Shown here: piece by piece, positions 43,534 to 51,902 of the stretch
Numbering within the stretch: position 1 is the first letter of the stretch
Layout of the letters: every line of letters starts with the position of its first letter
Assembly (NCBI GenBank): GCA_964429575.1
Contig: CAYSCX010000002.1
Span: 122,411-186,410 of the forward strand
Length of the DNA stretch: 64,000 bases
Direction: 5' to 3'
Source of the DNA: CAYSCX01 sp964429575
GTDB lineage: Bacteria; Desulfobacterota; Binatia; Binatales; Binataceae
The notes under the pieces: model-generated
Told to the model about the DNA's origin: nothing
Database searches by the model: none
What the model saw: the letters and a program-made list of their open reading frames with translations, nothing else
Program-made: the position numbers and the translations under genes

Positions 43534-45336
43534 ATGACCGACCCCGCGCGCATCCGCAATTTCTGCATCATCGCGCACATCGACCACGGTAAATCGACCC
43601 TGGCCGATCGTCTGCTCGAGCGCACCGGTGCCATCTCGATGCGCGAGTCGAAGGACCAGTTCCTCGACTCGATGGATCTCGAGCGCGAACGCGGCATTAC
43701 CATCAAGGCGCGATCGGTGCGTCTGAATTACACCGCGAAGGACGGCGCCAGCTACGTGCTCAACCTGATCGACACACCCGGCCACGTGGACTTCGCTTAT
43801 GAAGTTTCGCGCAGCCTCGCCGCGTGCGAGGGCGCGCTGCTCGTGGTCGATGCGAGCCAAGGGGTCGAGGCGCAAACGCTCGCCAACGTGTATCTCGCTC
43901 TCGACCATGGTCTCGAAATAATCCCCGTCATCAACAAGATCGATCTGCCAAGTGCGGACGTCGAACGAACGCGGCAACAAATCGAAGAGGGGATTGGACT
44001 ATCCGCGTCGGACGCGATTCTCACCAGCGCCAAGGAGGGCACCGGCATCGACGAGGTCCTCGAAGCGATCGTCGCGCGCGTGCCGCCGCCGAGATCCACA
44101 TCCGACGCGCCCTTGCGGGCGCTGATTTTCGACAGTTGGTACGACTCATACGAAGGCGTCATCGGGCTGGTGCGAGTTTTCGACGGAGAGCTTCGTCGCG
44201 GCATGAAGCTGCGTTTGATGGGCACGGCGAAACCGGGCGAGGCGATGCGGCTCGGCCACTTTACGCCGCACGAGTGCAACGCCGGGACGCTTGGCTCGGG
44301 AGAGGTGGGGTTCGTCGTCGCGGGCATCAAGACTGTCGCGGAAATGCGGGTCGGCGACACGATCACCGAAGCCGACCGTCCGGCGGCGGAACCATTGCCG
44401 GGCTTTCGCCAGTTGAAGGCGATGGTATTCGCGGGACTTTATCCGATCGAGGCGAACCAGTACGGGGCGCTTCGCGACGCGATCGAAAAGCTGGCACTTA
44501 ATGATGCGAGCATCTCATTTGAGCCAGAGACGTCGCAGGCGCTCGGCTTCGGCTTTCGCACCGGTTTCCTGGGATTGCTCCACATGGAAATCGTGCAAGC
44601 GCGCCTCGAGCGCGAATTCGGAATCAGTCTAATCGTCACCGCGCCGACCGTCGTGTATCGAGTGCGGACGATGGCCGGCGCGGTGTTGAACGTCGATAAC
44701 CCGTCGCGGCTCCCCGACGAGGGCGAGATCGAAGCAATCGAGGAGCCCTTCATTCTCGCGTCGATTCATATGCCCGACGAATTTCTCGGACCGATGATGA
44801 AACTCTGCGAGGAGCGCCGCGGTTTCCAGCGCGACCTGCGTTACGTCGGGCAGAAGCGCGTGATCTTGCAATACGAGTTGCCGCTGGCCGAAGTGATGTT
44901 TGACTTCTACGACCGGCTCAAATCGGTCAGCCGCGGTTACGCATCGCTCGACTACGAGTTTCTGGACTTCCGCGCCGGGCCTCTGGTTAAATTGGACATC
45001 CGCATCAACGGCGAAGTCGTCGACGCGCTTTCGGTAATCGTGCACCGCGACAAGGCCTATGAGCGGGGCCGGGCGTTGTGCGAGAAGATGCGGGAACTGA
45101 TACCACGCCAGATGTTCGACGTGGCTATTCAGGCGTCGATCGGCGCGCGGATCATTTCGCGCCAGAGCGTAAAGGCGCTGCGAAAGAACGTTACGGCGAA
45201 GTGCTACGGTGGCGACATCACGCGTAAACGCAAACTCCTCGAGAAGCAGAAGGAAGGCAAGAAACGGATGAAACAGGTTGGCCGCGTCGAGATACCACAG
45301 GAGGCGTTTCTCGCCCTCCTCAAGGTCGGCGAGTAG
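43534..45336 (+). CDS. lepA: Elongation factor 4 (LepA)
   Basis: 600 aa from ATG 43534; an earlier in-frame ATG at 43516 overlaps the epimerase. GTPase motifs IIAHIDHGKSTLADRL, DTPGHVDF and INKID are intact, and the C-terminal LepA-specific domain (SIGARIISRQSVKALRKNVTAKCYGGDITRKRKLLEKQ) is complete. EF4 is a membrane-associated ribosomal GTPase. The lepA-lepB pair is conserved. Confidence 0.97.
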   Translation: MTDPARIRNFCIIAHIDHGKSTLADRLLERTGAISMRESKDQFLDSMDLERERGITIKARSVRLNYTAKDGASYVLNLIDTPGHVDFAYEVSRSLAACEGALLVVDASQGVEAQTLANVYLALDHGLEIIPVINKIDLPSADVERTRQQIEEGIGLSASDAILTSAKEGTGIDEVLEAIVARVPPPRSTSDAPLRALIFDSWYDSYEGVIGLVRVFDGELRRGMKLRLMGTAKPGEAMRLGHFTPHECNAGTLGSGEVGFVVAGIKTVAEMRVGDTITEADRPAAEPLPGFRQLKAMVFAGLYPIEANQYGALRDAIEKLALNDASISFEPETSQALGFGFRTGFLGLLHMEIVQARLEREFGISLIVTAPTVVYRVRTMAGAVLNVDNPSRLPDEGEIEAIEEPFILASIHMPDEFLGPMMKLCEERRGFQRDLRYVGQKRVILQYELPLAEVMFDFYDRLKSVSRGYASLDYEFLDFRAGPLVKLDIRINGEVVDALSVIVHRDKAYERGRALCEKMRELIPRQMFDVAIQASIGARIISRQSVKALRKNVTAKCYGGDITRKRKLLEKQKEGKKRMKQVGRVEIPQEAFLALLKVGE

Positions 45337-45344
45337 GCGCGCAG

Positions 45345-46058
45345 GTGGCCGAACCAGTCCGCACCATCGCCAAGTCTCAGCCAGCGCCACCGGAGGCCAC
45401 CGTAGAACGCCGCAAATCTGCGCTCCGCGAGTACGCCGAGGCGCTGAGCATCGCGCTCGCACTCGCACTGGTTATCCGCACGTTCCTTGTGCAGGCCTAC
45501 AAGATTCCGTCGGGTTCGATGGAACCGGCGCTGCTCATCGGCGATCACATTCTTGTCAACAAGATCGATTACGGCTTTCGGATGCCCGATTCGATTTTTG
45601 GATTCGAGCTGCCAGGTTTGCCGCATGGCCGGTATGTCATGCGTCTGGGCGAACCGAGCCGCGGCGACGTGATCGTGTTCGTGTATCCGGAGGATCGCAC
45701 CAAGGATTTCATCAAGCGCATCATCGGAATTCCCGGCGACACGGTCGAGGTACGCGACGCAGTCGTCTTCATCAACGGCAAGCCAATTTCAGATCCTCAC
45801 AAGCACCTGACCCCCCAATCCGAAATGCCGCAGGCCTTCATGTTTCGCGGCCGCAATTTTGGTCCAATCACCGTCCCGGACGGTAAGTTCTTCGTCATGG
45901 GCGACAACCGCGACCAAAGTCACGACAGCCGGTTCTGGGGATACGTCGACATCAATGACATTGAAGGAAAGGCGATGTTCATCTACTGGTCTTGGGACGG
46001 CGAAGAAGCGGGCGTGATCCCGATTCGATGGGATCGCTTCGGCAAGACTGTCAACTAG
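45345..46058 (+). CDS. lepB: Signal peptidase I
   Basis: 237 aa from GTG 45345. One N-terminal membrane helix (YAEALSIALALALVIRTFLV), the catalytic Ser in IPSGSMEPAL, the catalytic Lys in FIKRIIGIPGD, and MGDNRDQSHDSR. It removes signal peptides of exported proteins, of which this window has several. It follows lepA by eight bases. Confidence 0.96.
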   Translation: MAEPVRTIAKSQPAPPEATVERRKSALREYAEALSIALALALVIRTFLVQAYKIPSGSMEPALLIGDHILVNKIDYGFRMPDSIFGFELPGLPHGRYVMRLGEPSRGDVIVFVYPEDRTKDFIKRIIGIPGDTVEVRDAVVFINGKPISDPHKHLTPQSEMPQAFMFRGRNFGPITVPDGKFFVMGDNRDQSHDSRFWGYVDINDIEGKAMFIYWSWDGEEAGVIPIRWDRFGKTVN

Positions 46059-46070
46059 GGAGACTTTGCG

Positions 46071-46652
46071 GTGGCCGATGAAACTGTGAACAAGATCGGT
46101 ACGATGCTGGAGGAGCTGCGCACGCGCTTTGAGCTCGTCATCGAGGCGATCTCTGGGTTTGGCGGCAAATTCGACGGGCTACGGCAGGAAATTATCGGCC
46201 AATTTGCCGAGGTCGGCGCGCAAATCAGGTTCCTGACGGATCAGATCGCGGAAAACCGCCGCGGCATTCAGGCCACCCGCTCGGAGCTTGGCGCGGAAAT
46301 GGTGCGCCTCGGTGAGGCGATCGGCCGCACTCGCGTCGAGTTCCGCGAAGAAGTTGCTTCCGCGCGTGCAGAGGTTCGCGGCGAAATCGCCCGGGTGGCG
46401 ACGCTCGGGGATGGTCGGATCGCCAGTGAGGAGTTTCGCCGCGAGCTGGCTGAGACCGCCAAGGCGCTCAAGAAGGAAATCGCGGCCAGCGGCGATGGTG
46501 CGTCCCGCCGGCTGGTTGCGGAGCTCAAGCAGACCGGCAAGTCGCTTGCGAATCTAAATCGCAAATTCGATCGGTTCGACGACCGTGCCACCATCGAGAC
46601 CAAGGACCAGGACCAGAGGCTCAAAAAGCTCGAGCGGCGCGCCCGCGGATAA
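46071..46652 (+). CDS. Coiled-coil protein of unknown function
   Basis: 193 aa from GTG 46071, which has AGGGAGA upstream. It is almost entirely charged, helical sequence with hydrophobic spacing typical of a long coiled coil (RQEIIGQFAEVGAQIRFL; EVASARAEVRGEIARVA). No signal peptide or membrane segment. It lies 12 bp after lepB and before the pyrimidine leader. Function cannot be assigned. Confidence 0.75.
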   Translation: MADETVNKIGTMLEELRTRFELVIEAISGFGGKFDGLRQEIIGQFAEVGAQIRFLTDQIAENRRGIQATRSELGAEMVRLGEAIGRTRVEFREEVASARAEVRGEIARVATLGDGRIASEEFRRELAETAKALKKEIAASGDGASRRLVAELKQTGKSLANLNRKFDRFDDRATIETKDQDQRLKKLERRARG

Positions 46653-46667
46653 GCGCAGCGGCGGGCC

Positions 46668-46695
46668 TTTCCTCGCCGCCGCCGCGCGCTATAAT
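46668..46695 (+). promoter_or_regulatory. Promoter of the pyr operon
   Basis: A perfect -10, TATAAT (46690-46695), is followed by AACCCC; a weak -35, TTTCCT (46668-46673), lies 16 bp upstream. Transcription would start near 46702, just before the PyrR-binding hairpin. Confidence 0.65.
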
Positions 46696-46704
46696 AACCC
46701 CACG

Positions 46705-46762
46705 CCTTTAACCCGCTCCTGCGAGGGCGGAAAGGTCGTCAGATGGAAGACTGCAACCTTGA
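46705..46762 (+). promoter_or_regulatory. PyrR-binding leader (anti-antiterminator and antiterminator region)
   Basis: TCCTGCGAGG (46717-46726) fits the known PyrR-binding consensus UCCNGNGAGG exactly and is the tip of a bulged stem: CCTTT (46705-46709) pairs with AAAGG (46731-46735), CCGC (46713-46716) with GCGG (46727-46730), CC with GG, loop UGCGA. An alternative stem, AAGGT (46732-46736) with ACCTT (46757-46761), would act as antiterminator. With high UMP, PyrR should lock the first hairpin and let the terminator form. The layout is as in Bacillus; its use here is inference. Confidence 0.75.
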
Positions 46763-46763
46763 T

Positions 46764-46794
46764 CCCGGCTGCGTGCGCGGCCGGGTTCTTTTTT
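46764..46794 (+). terminator. Attenuator (intrinsic terminator) before pyrR
   Basis: CCCGGC (46764-46769) pairs with GCCGGG (46780-46785) and is followed directly by TTCTTTTTT. It ends eight bases before the pyrR ATG, so transcripts that stop here lack the whole operon. Confidence 0.8.
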
Positions 46795-46802
46795 GGCGCT
46801 AA

Positions 46803-47345
46803 ATGCACGGTAAGCCTGAAATCGCACTTGCCGCTGACGCCGTCGCGCGCTCGGTAAAGCGCATCGCGCGCGAAATCTCTGAGCGCAACGGCGCTGGCGA
46901 GAACCTGGTGCTGGTTGGCATCGTCAGGCGCGGCGCGAATCTCGCGGAGCGGATCGCACGCGACCTCAAGGAGACCCTCGGCCGCGACGTTCCGGTTGGC
47001 ACGCTCGACATCTCATCATATCGCGACGACGGCAAGGGTGCGCCCGGCGACCCCCGGCTGCTGGGCCGCAACATCCCGTTCGCGCTCGACGGCCGCCGCA
47101 TCGTCCTCGTCGATGACGTGCTGTACACCGGCAGGACCGTCCGCGCCGCGCTCGAGGCGCTCTCAAATCTCGGGCGGGCCGAATCGGTGCAGCTCGCAGT
47201 GCTGGTCGATCGAGGCGAGCGCGAGCTTCCGATTCGCGCGGATTACGTCGGCAAGAACGTGACAGCGCCGAAAGGTCAGAGGGTGTACGTGAGACTCGCG
47301 GAGACCGACGGTTCCGACGCGGTCGTCATAGGCGAGGCAAAGTGA
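46803..47345 (+). CDS. pyrR: Bifunctional pyr operon regulator / uracil phosphoribosyltransferase PyrR
   Basis: 180 aa, normal PyrR length. PRPP-binding RRIVLVDDVLYTGRTVRAAL, VGIVRRGANLAERIA, LDISSYRDD and VGKNVTAPKGQRVYVRL are the family motifs. PyrR binds leader RNA in a UMP-dependent way and has weak uracil phosphoribosyltransferase activity. A matching binding site and terminator lie upstream. There is no strong ribosome site between terminator and ATG. Overlaps the pyrB fusion start by four bases. Confidence 0.95.
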   Translation: MHGKPEIALAADAVARSVKRIAREISERNGAGENLVLVGIVRRGANLAERIARDLKETLGRDVPVGTLDISSYRDDGKGAPGDPRLLGRNIPFALDGRRIVLVDDVLYTGRTVRAALEALSNLGRAESVQLAVLVDRGERELPIRADYVGKNVTAPKGQRVYVRLAETDGSDAVVIGEAK

Positions 47346-49288
47346 CAAGCCTTCCCAAATTCGACATCGTCTCCATCGACGACCTTTCGACCGCCGAGAT
47401 TGAGCGGATCTTCGCGCTGGCTGATGAGTTCGCGCAAAGCCTCGAGCGAGGCGGCACTCTCGACATCGCGCACGGCCGCATCATGGCGACGCTCTTCTAC
47501 GAGCCGTCAACTCGAACGCGCCTCAGCTTCGAATCCGCGATGCATCGCCTCGGCGGCGCGGTCATCAGCGCTGCGGACATGAAGGCGAGCTCGGCGTCGA
47601 AAGGCGAAAGCCTCGCCGACACTGTCCGCGTCGTGGCGGGCTACGCTGACCTGATCGTGATGCGACATCCGCATGACGGCGCCGCGCGGGTCGCCGCTGA
47701 GTACGCGCCGTGTCTGGTGATCAACGCGGGTGACGGCAGCCGCGAACATCCGACCCAAACGCTCTGCGACTTGTATATCCTCCGCAAGAAGAAGGGCAGT
47801 CTGAAGGGTCTGACGGTCGCGCTTTGCGGCGACCTGAAATTCGGCCGCACGGTGCATTCGCTCATCTACGCGCTCGCGCGCTTCGGCGCGAACATTCTTG
47901 CGGTGCCCCAAGCCGGCATGGACGTTCCCAGCTACGTCCTCGAGCGAATCGCCGCCGAACGCAACTACAGCTTCTCGACGGTGCCTCTCGACGAACTGAA
48001 ATCTCTCGCCGGCCGGGTGGATGCGCTCTATCTCACGCCGACCGCACCGCACCAGATGGCGCTATTCACCGGCGGAATCACGGCCGGCAATGCTCCCGCC
48101 GCCGAGCCTCCCGCGGCACTCGACGCCTTCTACGTCACCAGGCTTCAAACGGAGCGCATCGACGGCGGCGGGCCCGAGCCCCACGACTACGTGCGCTTCG
48201 ACGCGCGCGCACTCAAGACCAGCCGCACGCACGAAGCGGTGGTGATGCATCCGCTGCCGCGCACCACCGAGCTTGCGTACGAACTCGATACCGATCCGCG
48301 CGCGATTTACTTTGAACAGGCGCGCGCCGGGGTGCCGGTCCGGATGGCGCTGGTTGCCTGGCTTATCGAAAATGTAGGTCGCGAGCGCTCCTGGAGCAGT
48401 CAGCCTGATGTCGCGGTGAAGTTCACCGCCGATGCTCCGCCGCGCTGCGCCAATGCGAACTGCATTACGCGCTTCGAGGGTCCGTATCTGAAGCCCCGCT
48501 TCAATCTGGCGCGCACGCTCGATCGCGCGACGCTGCGGCTGCGCTGTGATTTTTGCGGCGGTGAGCTTCCGGTTGAGTTCGTGGGCCACGTCCGCTCGCA
48601 TCGATACTACCGCTACGACGAGAACCTTTACGGCTATGTCCGAGGATGGATCGACGAGGCGTCGTTCGCAGTATTCGAGAGCGTAAAAGAGGCGGACGAG
48701 CGCGGCTATGAGCCGTACCGGCGCGGCCCCCAGCGCGAGATCATGAACGCTGACGAGATTGCACGCGCGCTCGAGACGCTCGCGGACCAACTGATCGCCG
48801 ACCTGCCCGATCTCACCTCGGTCGCGCTCGCCGGCGTGGTAAGCCGTGGTGCGCTGCTCGCGATGCGTCTGCGTGATCTGGTCGCGGCGCGAACCAATGT
48901 TCGGCTGCCATGCGCTTCGATCGACATCTTCGGCGGCGACGACGCGGTTCGTCCGCTCGATGGCGCCGAATCCTTCAGTTCCGGCGATCGCACCATCGTG
49001 CTGGTGGATGACGTCATCAACAGCGGCTGGACCGTCCAGCGTGCGCTCGACATCGTGTGGCAACGCGGGCGTCCCGCGGCGGCGAAACTCGCGGTGCTCA
49101 TCGACCGCGGTCATCGCGCGGTTCCTATCCGCCCCAATTACGTTGGCAAGAACATTCCGACTTCGCGATCGGAGCGCATCCAAGTGCGGCTCGCCGTCCC
49201 GCGCGCTGACGGTAGCTCCAAGAGCCACGATCACGTGACTATCTACTCGATGGTCGATTCGCTCAAGGAGGCGGACCAGGCAGAGTGA
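47342..49288 (+). CDS. pyrB: Fusion: aspartate transcarbamoylase + PyrI-like zinc domain + PyrR-like PRTase domain
   Basis: 648 aa, about twice the length of PyrB, in one uninterrupted frame from GTG 47342. Residues 1-345 are a complete ATCase: YEPSTRTRLSFE, SASKGESLADT, REHPTQTLCDLY, VTRLQTERI and VMHPLPRT. Residues ~365-430 carry C369-x4-C374 (CANANCITRFEG) and C402-x2-C405 (CDFCGGEL), the PyrI zinc-domain spacing; only about 20 residues separate it from PyrB, so the PyrI nucleotide-binding domain is absent. Residues ~465-630 are a PyrR-like phosphoribosyltransferase: ALAGVVSRGALLAMRL, TIVLVDDVINSGWTVQRAL (D556-D557), VGKNIPTSRSERIQVRL. The PRPP loop has Ser for Thr. Start and stop overlap pyrR and pyrC. 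Confidence 0.92.
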   Translation: MTSLPKFDIVSIDDLSTAEIERIFALADEFAQSLERGGTLDIAHGRIMATLFYEPSTRTRLSFESAMHRLGGAVISAADMKASSASKGESLADTVRVVAGYADLIVMRHPHDGAARVAAEYAPCLVINAGDGSREHPTQTLCDLYILRKKKGSLKGLTVALCGDLKFGRTVHSLIYALARFGANILAVPQAGMDVPSYVLERIAAERNYSFSTVPLDELKSLAGRVDALYLTPTAPHQMALFTGGITAGNAPAAEPPAALDAFYVTRLQTERIDGGGPEPHDYVRFDARALKTSRTHEAVVMHPLPRTTELAYELDTDPRAIYFEQARAGVPVRMALVAWLIENVGRERSWSSQPDVAVKFTADAPPRCANANCITRFEGPYLKPRFNLARTLDRATLRLRCDFCGGELPVEFVGHVRSHRYYRYDENLYGYVRGWIDEASFAVFESVKEADERGYEPYRRGPQREIMNADEIARALETLADQLIADLPDLTSVALAGVVSRGALLAMRLRDLVAARTNVRLPCASIDIFGGDDAVRPLDGAESFSSGDRTIVLVDDVINSGWTVQRALDIVWQRGRPAAAKLAVLIDRGHRAVPIRPNYVGKNIPTSRSERIQVRLAVPRADGSSKSHDHVTIYSMVDSLKEADQAE

Positions 49289-50649
49289 ATTCGCTCTTGC
49301 TCAGGTCCGGCAGGGTCATCGACCCGGCACGCGGGATGGATGGCGCGTATGACGTTTTGGTGGTCGCGGGTGAGGTCGCGGCGGTCGAGCCCGCCGGTGC
49401 GCGGGAGTGGCCGCGCGATGTCTTCGCGATCGACGCGTCGGGCCTGTGGGTGCTCCCGGGTCTGATCGATCCGCACGTGCATTTGCGCGACCCTGGCTTC
49501 CCCGAGAAGGAGACGATCGCATCCGGTCTGCGTGCAGCCGCGGCGGGCGGCTTTACGACCGTCGCCGCGATGGCCAACACAGAGCCGGTCAATGACTCGC
49601 CGGCGGTTTGCAGGTACATGCTCGACCGCGCTCGCGACGTTAACGCTACACGCCTCATCCCGGTGTCCGCCGTGACGCGCGGACTCCAAGGCCGCGTCAT
49701 GGTGGACTTTGATGCGATGGACGAAGCAGGCGCCGGACTGTTTTCCGATGACGGCATACCGGTTGACGACGAAGCGATACTGACGCGGGCTCTGGAAGCT
49801 GCGTCACGGCTTGACCTTGCGGTGTCGCTTCACGAGGAAGACCGCTCTGTTGTGCGCAACGGCGCCGTCAATGACGGCGCCGTCGCCAGACGCCTCGGCG
49901 TGCCCGGTGTGCCTGCAGCATCCGAGGGCGTTCGCGTCCGCCGGGACCTTGCACTCGCGATAGGTACCGGCGCGCATGTGCATGTCGCGCATATCTCGAC
50001 CGGCGAGTCGGTGGATCTCATCCGCGCCGCGCGGCAACGAGGCGCCCATGTGACGTGCGAGGTCACGCCGCACCACTTCATGCTCGACGATACCGCCGTG
50101 CTTCGTTGGGGGCCGAATGCCAAGATGGCGCCGCCGCTTCGCGACCGCGGCAACGTGGACGCGCTGCGCGGTGCGATCGCCGACGGAACCATCGACATGA
50201 TTGCGACCGACCACGCGCCGCACGATCCGGTGTCCAAGCATATTGCCGACCTCGCCGGATGTTTCGATGGCGCGCACGACGCCACGACGCTCGATCACGG
50301 CCAGGCCGAGGCGTTCGTTCACACCGCCAACGGCATCGTCGGTCTCGAGACTGCGGTCGGCCTTGCGATGACGCTGGTGCACCATGGTGCAATCTCCCCA
50401 TCGCGGCTCGTTGAGCTGATGTCGCTCAACCCAGCCCGTCTGCTGCGTGTCGATCGCGGAACACTTGCTCCAGGAGCTGCTGCGGACGTCACCATCGTCG
50501 ATCCGAACCTCGAGTGGACCGTGGATCCGTCGCGCTTTCGTTCGAAGAGCCGGAACACTCCGTTCGCCGGCACGCGGCTTCGCGGCAAAGCGATTCTCAC
50601 CGTCGTCGGCGGCGTGGTTGTGTACGACGGCAGGCGAGGGGACGTTTGA
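49285..50649 (+). CDS. pyrC: Dihydroorotase (class I)
   Basis: 454 aa from GTG 49285, overlapping the preceding stop, with AAGGAGG upstream. Metal ligands in DPHVHLRDPG, HVAHISTGESVDLIR and EVTPHHFMLDD, and the catalytic Asp in IATDHAPHDP are present, so it should be active. It closes carbamoyl-aspartate to dihydroorotate. Class I enzymes can associate with ATCase in other bacteria. It overlaps carA (TGATG). Confidence 0.95.
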   Translation: MNSLLLRSGRVIDPARGMDGAYDVLVVAGEVAAVEPAGAREWPRDVFAIDASGLWVLPGLIDPHVHLRDPGFPEKETIASGLRAAAAGGFTTVAAMANTEPVNDSPAVCRYMLDRARDVNATRLIPVSAVTRGLQGRVMVDFDAMDEAGAGLFSDDGIPVDDEAILTRALEAASRLDLAVSLHEEDRSVVRNGAVNDGAVARRLGVPGVPAASEGVRVRRDLALAIGTGAHVHVAHISTGESVDLIRAARQRGAHVTCEVTPHHFMLDDTAVLRWGPNAKMAPPLRDRGNVDALRGAIADGTIDMIATDHAPHDPVSKHIADLAGCFDGAHDATTLDHGQAEAFVHTANGIVGLETAVGLAMTLVHHGAISPSRLVELMSLNPARLLRVDRGTLAPGAAADVTIVDPNLEWTVDPSRFRSKSRNTPFAGTRLRGKAILTVVGGVVVYDGRRGDV

Positions 50650-51851
50650 TGGCCGCGGCAAACCGCCGCGATGCGATGCTGGCGCTTGCAGATGGCCGCA
50701 TATTTCGTGGCCGCGCCTTCGGCGCCGACGGCGAGGCCGACGGCGAGGTCGTGTTCAACACCGCGATGACCGGCTACCAGGAAGTGCTCACCGACCCGTC
50801 GTACAAGGGGCAGCTGGTCTGCATGACCTACCCCGAGATCGGCAACGTCGGTACCAATGGCGATGACACCGAGTCGCGCCGCGTTTACGTGGAAGGTTTC
50901 ATCGTCAAGGAATGCTGGCCGCGGCCCTCAAACTGGCGCGCGGAGATCTCGCTGGATGAGTATCTGCGGCGCGCAAACGTCGTCGCGATCGATGGCATCG
51001 ATACGCGCGCGCTCGTGCGACACATCCGAATCCACGGCGCACAGGAAGGCGTGATTTCGAGCGTCGACCTCGACCCCGACTCGTTGATCGCAAAGGCCAG
51101 GGCATCGCCGGGGCTGGCCGGTCAGGACCTCGTCAAAGTAGTCACCTGCGCGGCGCCCTACGACTGGGATATTGGCGACTGGGATATCGCGCGAGGTTAT
51201 GCTCGCGCCGGCGCGCAGCAACTTCGCGATGCGCCACTGGTCGTTGCGCTCGACTACGGCATCAAGCACAACATCCTGCGCCTGCTCGTCAACACCGGAT
51301 TTCGCGTGCGCGTCCTGCCCGCGACCTCCACTGCCGGAGAAATTCTGGCGTACAATCCCGATGGCATCTTTCTCTCCAACGGTCCGGCCGATCCTGCCGC
51401 GCTGCCGTATGCGTACAATGCGATCGCTGACGTGCTCGGCAAAAAACCTGTCTTCGGAATCTGCCTCGGCCATCAGATTCTCGGGCTCGCGCTCGGCGGG
51501 GCCACGTACAAGCTCGGCTTTGGCCACCACGGCGCCAACCATCCCGTGATGGACCTGAGAACCCGACGCGTCGAGATCACGTCGCAGAACCACGGCTTCG
51601 CGGTCGACGCCGACACAGTGAAGCGCCGCGCGGAGCTGTCGCACGTCAATCTTAACGACCACACTGTCGAGGGGTTGCTCGGTGTCGGCTCGCCGTTTTT
51701 CTCGGTGCAGTATCACCCTGAGGCGTCACCGGGCCCGCACGACTCGCGCTATCTGTTCGACCGCTTCCGCAAACTGATCGAGGCGTTCCCGCGCTACGGC
51801 GCAGAGGCGCTCGACCGGGTCATGGCCGAAGAGGCGCACGCGCTCAAATGA
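50649..51851 (+). CDS. carA: Carbamoyl-phosphate synthase small subunit
   Basis: 400 aa from ATG 50649, which overlaps the pyrC stop. N-terminal FNTAMTGYQEVLTDPSYKGQ and a class I amidotransferase domain with the nucleophile in FGICLGHQILGLA and His/Glu in QYHPEASPGP. It supplies ammonia to CarB. An extended frame upstream is only pyrC out of phase. Confidence 0.97.
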   Translation: MAAANRRDAMLALADGRIFRGRAFGADGEADGEVVFNTAMTGYQEVLTDPSYKGQLVCMTYPEIGNVGTNGDDTESRRVYVEGFIVKECWPRPSNWRAEISLDEYLRRANVVAIDGIDTRALVRHIRIHGAQEGVISSVDLDPDSLIAKARASPGLAGQDLVKVVTCAAPYDWDIGDWDIARGYARAGAQQLRDAPLVVALDYGIKHNILRLLVNTGFRVRVLPATSTAGEILAYNPDGIFLSNGPADPAALPYAYNAIADVLGKKPVFGICLGHQILGLALGGATYKLGFGHHGANHPVMDLRTRRVEITSQNHGFAVDADTVKRRAELSHVNLNDHTVEGLLGVGSPFFSVQYHPEASPGPHDSRYLFDRFRKLIEAFPRYGAEALDRVMAEEAHALK

Positions 51852-51902
51852 TCCTGCTCCCGTCATCGAGCCACACGAGCCGCGTAGCCAGGATGTAACC
51901 CG

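Noticed and set aside
47342..49288. Idea that the long pyrB frame is two genes joined by a read-through error
   Set aside because: The frame is open without stop across both junctions, linkers are short and proline-light, and neighbouring genes overlap both ends as in a normal operon.
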